Below are positions 3,744 to 6,444 of a DNA stretch of 6,444 nucleotides, one piece after another. Below the pieces are notes generated by a model. That model had not been told where the DNA came from, did no database searches, and saw only the letters and a program-made list of their open reading frames with translations. The position numbers and the translations under genes are program-made. Every line of letters starts with the position of its first letter. Position 1 is the stretch's first letter. Where the stretch lies: assembly GCA_964505935.1 (NCBI GenBank), contig CAZDKX010000287.1:1-6444 (forward strand), read 5' to 3'. Source of the stretch: JADGQM01 sp964505935 (lineage in GTDB: Bacteria > Desulfobacterota > Syntrophobacteria > Syntrophobacterales > Syntrophobacteraceae).

Positions 3744-5726
3744 TCAGAGATCCAGGAAGGGGGCCAATTCCGGACTGCTGAGGGCAGCCTCCCGCAGCGC
3801 AGCCACGTCAGTTGTCGCCAGGCGATTCAGCATGCTCTCCCATCGGGCCCTGACCGAACCAGGCTCATCGGTGGAACCGTTGAAAAGCGAGCGCAACCCC
3901 GCCGTCTGATCATTCAGCCGTGCCTGCATGCGCTCGAGCTCTCCGGTCAGTCCTGCTACGAAGGCTTCAGCTGCCGTTTTCAGGTCAGCCACCCGGACCC
4001 GTCTCCGTCGAGCCTTCTCCAGGTGGGCGGCGAGGTGTTTCACGCATTGAGGCAAGAGTGCCATCAGGGGAGTGATCGAGTCGGTGAAGGATCCGGTCGT
4101 TTCCGAGATGACCAGCCGCGCGGGAAGCTTTTCCTCGTCCAACTGGATCACTTCATCCCCATCATCAAAAAAGAGCTCACCCGTGCGGTGGCTGGCCCGC
4201 CCCAGGACCATGCTGGCGGCGGCGGCAATCCCGAGCAGACGCGCCAGACGGACAATAAACCCACTCTTGGCATAGTAGGGCAGGGGAATTTTGTCGCTTA
4301 CCATCCCGGCGATATAACTGCGGTCGAAGAAAAAGATCGGCACCTCGCCCACCCCCTGCAGTTCTTCCTCGAATTGAATGGCGGAATAGGACAGAATGGG
4401 AATCTCCAGCGCAGCCACCGCCCGCAGACGGTCAAGAATATAGTCACGATAGCTGACGGTATCGCGAATGGCCTGGCTGAGAGGGAAGCCTTGCTTGAGG
4501 CGATGGATCACGTCCCACTTGATCATGCGCAGCAGGCGGATCTCTTCTTTTCCCTCAGGGAGTCCGAGAACCACCAGATAGACTTCCCGCTCCTCTTCGG
4601 TTACGTCTCTCTCCGTCAGCGACGCTTCCACCCGCCCGACATTGATGGAGACAATACCCGGCCAGGTCGTGACGAAGTAGTTGATGAGACTGCGGACCTT
4701 CGGCTCCGCCGTGGTTTCAAACAGCACTTCGCCCTCCCGCAAGTCCGCTCCGGGGAGCCATCTCACATTCAAGTGGAACTCCGGACTGAGCCGCAGCATC
4801 CACTCTTCGAGGACCTTTTCGTTGAGGTCGTACAAGCGGCAATACATGGTGGTTTGCCAGGTGGTGTGCTTTTCGCCGTCGACCGTCAGTTCATCGCCGG
4901 CAGCCACCGCATACGAAAGGGCAAAAAAGTCGAAGAGCGCTTCGGCTCGGTCGATGTTTTGCGGCGTATCCGGCCCCTCAAGAAGCGCAATGAGGTCGCC
5001 CAGGGGTCTGGTGGTCAGCCTGGTTTCCGCGGGAAGGAAGAAGCTCAGTTCGGGGACTCCCTGATCGTTCACCAGCTGACTCAATTGATGAATCTCCCTC
5101 AACCTCGACATCGCCTTTTGCGGAGCCTTCCGCAGCAGCGGGCGAATTCGCTGGAATTCTTCATAGGTCAGAAAGCGCTCACCGCTCTGGGCATTCTGAT
5201 AGTAGGTAGCATTCGTGTTGACATGAACCCGGCAGCTGCGGATAAAGTGATAGATTTCCTTGCTGGAACGAGGGGCTGGAGAGATCCGCCAGCTCTCTCC
5301 CCGGCGACGCAGTTGCTCGCGGACCGAGGCAATATGGATGCCGGTGAACTGGATGCTCGCCTTCGGCAGGAGCCGCTGCAACAGCTCGTCCGCCGCAAAA
5401 ACTCGATCCATGTCGTCGGGAAACGACCGGATGAGCACCGTCTTGTCCCTTACCATGAGGGGAACTACCTTCTCATAAAGCTCGTATTCCTCCTCCGCCG
5501 TCAGTTCCCGCTGTTCTTTTTGTCGGCATCGGTCGCGAAGGATTGCCTCCGCCGTCACAATGAGCTCCGCATGAATCCCTCGTCCCGTTACCAGCAGCAG
5601 CAACCGGGGAAAAATGACCGCAATGGGACTCAACAGTTGCCCGCCCTCATCCCAGGAAAAAAAATCCGGTCCCAGAATCTCGATGCCATTAATCCAGCGC
5701 GAAGGTGGCAGTCCCGTGGCAAACAT
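3744..5726 (-). CDS. Large conserved-looking protein of unknown function, 660 residues
   Basis: I do not recognise this protein. It has no signal peptide or convincing membrane helix and appears cytoplasmic. The N-terminal third (about 10-235) is charged, with distinctive stretches ELYEKVVPLMVRDKTVLIRSFP (83-104), SIQFTGIHI (124-132), ESWRISPAPRS (144-154) and SGERFLTYEEFQRIRPLLR (181-199). The middle (about 290-400) includes VSINVGRVEASLTERDV and EREVYLVVLGLPEG (379-392). The C-terminal third contains FFFDRSYIAGMVSDKIPLPYY (465-485), a helix RLARLLGIAAAASMVLGR, then the acidic FFDDGDEVIQLD (519-530) and ISETTGSFTDSITPL (540-554). The acidic DDGDEV loop followed by a Gly/Ser/Thr-rich strand could be a metal or nucleotide site, but no known kinase signature is complete. 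ATG at 5726 is the only usual start before an in-frame stop upstream; its Shine-Dalgarno (GAGGA) is distant. It lies 62 bases downstream of trmJ on the same strand, so cotranscription is possible. Confidence 0.8.
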   Translation of the reverse strand: MFATGLPPSRWINGIEILGPDFFSWDEGGQLLSPIAVIFPRLLLLVTGRGIHAELIVTAEAILRDRCRQKEQRELTAEEEYELYEKVVPLMVRDKTVLIRSFPDDMDRVFAADELLQRLLPKASIQFTGIHIASVREQLRRRGESWRISPAPRSSKEIYHFIRSCRVHVNTNATYYQNAQSGERFLTYEEFQRIRPLLRKAPQKAMSRLREIHQLSQLVNDQGVPELSFFLPAETRLTTRPLGDLIALLEGPDTPQNIDRAEALFDFFALSYAVAAGDELTVDGEKHTTWQTTMYCRLYDLNEKVLEEWMLRLSPEFHLNVRWLPGADLREGEVLFETTAEPKVRSLINYFVTTWPGIVSINVGRVEASLTERDVTEEEREVYLVVLGLPEGKEEIRLLRMIKWDVIHRLKQGFPLSQAIRDTVSYRDYILDRLRAVAALEIPILSYSAIQFEEELQGVGEVPIFFFDRSYIAGMVSDKIPLPYYAKSGFIVRLARLLGIAAAASMVLGRASHRTGELFFDDGDEVIQLDEEKLPARLVISETTGSFTDSITPLMALLPQCVKHLAAHLEKARRRRVRVADLKTAAEAFVAGLTGELERMQARLNDQTAGLRSLFNGSTDEPGSVRARWESMLNRLATTDVAALREAALSSPELAPFLDL

Positions 5727-5788
5727 CCAGGTGCGGCATTCCTCGATCTCAAGTTAACAATACTATTCTTACATATTCGCCGTTCTTT

Positions 5789-6444
5789 TCAACTTCCATC
5801 AACTCGTTCCGTCACATACCAGTTGATCTGCCGACAAATCCCACGGATGAGTTTTACTTCACGGGCACGCAGGCCGATACGGCTGAAAAAACGCCGCACG
5901 CTCATCATCCAGTACTCTGGGTTTTCCGGATTGATGAAGTTGATTCTTGCGAGGGTTTCGGTAAGCTGACCATACATCGCTTCGAGCTCCTCCCGTTTGG
6001 CCAGGCGCGGCACGAAGGCTTTCGGCTCATCCGTGCTTGCCAGCAGGATTTCATAGGCCAGAATCATCACCGCCTGGGCCAGATTGAGGGAGGAAAAAGC
6101 GGCCGTCGGAATAGTGACCACGGTATCGCAGAAGCGTAGTTCATGATTTGCCAGGCCGCGGTCCTCCGGTCCAAAGAGTAGCGCGACCTGATTGTTTTGG
6201 CTGATGTTGACCAGGGCCTCGGCCACCCGCCGGGGAGCCTGGGTGGTCTGGCGACGGTGAGAACCCGTGCGCGCGGTAGTGCCTACAACGTACTGAAAAG
6301 ACGCCAAGGCGCTCGGAAGGTCATTAAAGAGCTCCATATCGGTAACGACATCCTCGGCATTGTGGGTCGCCATTTTCAGGATTTTGGTGAGATCACAGTT
6401 GACCGGGGCCACCACCACCAGGCGGCTGATGCCCATGTTCTTGG
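5789..6444 (-). CDS. trmJ: tRNA (cytidine/uridine-32) 2'-O-methyltransferase TrmJ, 5' end missing
   Basis: This SPOUT-class (TrmH-like) enzyme transfers methyl from S-adenosylmethionine to the 2'-hydroxyl of tRNA residue 32. The frame enters the window at its right edge reading (A)KNMGISRLVVV, so the ATG at 6436 is internal and only about the first 20 residues are missing. Counting from that methionine, visible motifs are GTTAR (52-56), LLFGPEDRGL (86-95), the knot-forming IPTAAFSSLNLAQA (109-122) and the TrmJ-type C-terminal tail with MMSVRRFFSRIGL (177-189) and EVKLIRGI (193-200). That tail separates TrmJ from shorter SPOUT relatives and is needed for dimer function. The stop is at 5789-5791. 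No terminator hairpin is visible between it and the 660-residue gene. Confidence 0.9.
   Translation of the reverse strand, partial: KNMGISRLVVVAPVNCDLTKILKMATHNAEDVVTDMELFNDLPSALASFQYVVGTTARTGSHRRQTTQAPRRVAEALVNISQNNQVALLFGPEDRGLANHELRFCDTVVTIPTAAFSSLNLAQAVMILAYEILLASTDEPKAFVPRLAKREELEAMYGQLTETLARINFINPENPEYWMMSVRRFFSRIGLRAREVKLIRGICRQINWYVTERVDGS

Noticed and set aside
4023..5969. A 648-codon plus-strand open frame antisense to the 660-residue gene and the end of trmJ
   Set aside because: Its Arg/Gln/His-rich, low-complexity translation is typical of the antisense frame of a GC-rich gene. It crosses two unrelated genes and has no recognisable motifs, while the minus strand carries the family-like TrmJ sequence.

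Overview
The window looks like one end of an assembled contig from a GC-rich (roughly 58-60% by eye) Gram-negative bacterium. The gene set and the style of the intergenic repeats suggest a deltaproteobacterium of the Geobacter/Desulfuromonas kind. Pointers are the Wzm-type polysaccharide export permease behind a winged-helix regulator, a CooT-like small protein, a GlmU-like hexapeptide protein, and palindromic repeats with CCGGAATGACG and CTTCGTGTCC cores. The taxonomic call is inference.

Left end (1-968). Bases 1-50 are not genomic: they are an Illumina P7/index adapter, including an 8-base index, left on the contig. Genomic DNA begins at 51 inside a minus-strand ABC-2 permease for polysaccharide export, which is cut off by the adapter. 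Directly upstream, and probably in the same transcript, is a winged-helix DNA-binding protein fused to a degenerate nucleotidyltransferase-like domain. The rest of a capsule or O-antigen cluster probably lies beyond the contig end.

Middle (969-3383). A divergent intergenic region holds a perfect palindrome next to the regulator start. It also holds a plausible sigma70 promoter, with a 9-bp inverted repeat around its -35 box, for a plus-strand CoA-binding Rossmann protein. After a composite palindromic repeat come two overlapping plus-strand genes. The first is a left-handed beta-helix protein that keeps several GlmU acetyltransferase residues but has no uridylyltransferase domain. The second is a small class I SAM-dependent methyltransferase. 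A second, different inverted-repeat element (3201-3383) follows.

Right part (3384-6444). A 61-residue CooT-like protein on the plus strand appears to start at TTG, which places a cysteine at position 2. It converges on a 660-residue minus-strand protein that I cannot assign to a family. Upstream of that gene on the same strand is trmJ, the tRNA position-32 2'-O-methyltransferase, which runs off the right edge.

Most of the window is ordinary chromosome. The points most worth a second look are the adapter artifact, the unassigned 660-residue protein, the two repeat elements, the TTG/Cys2 start of the CooT-like gene, and the two operator-like palindromes between 982 and 1142. I see no clear evidence of a complete new biological system.
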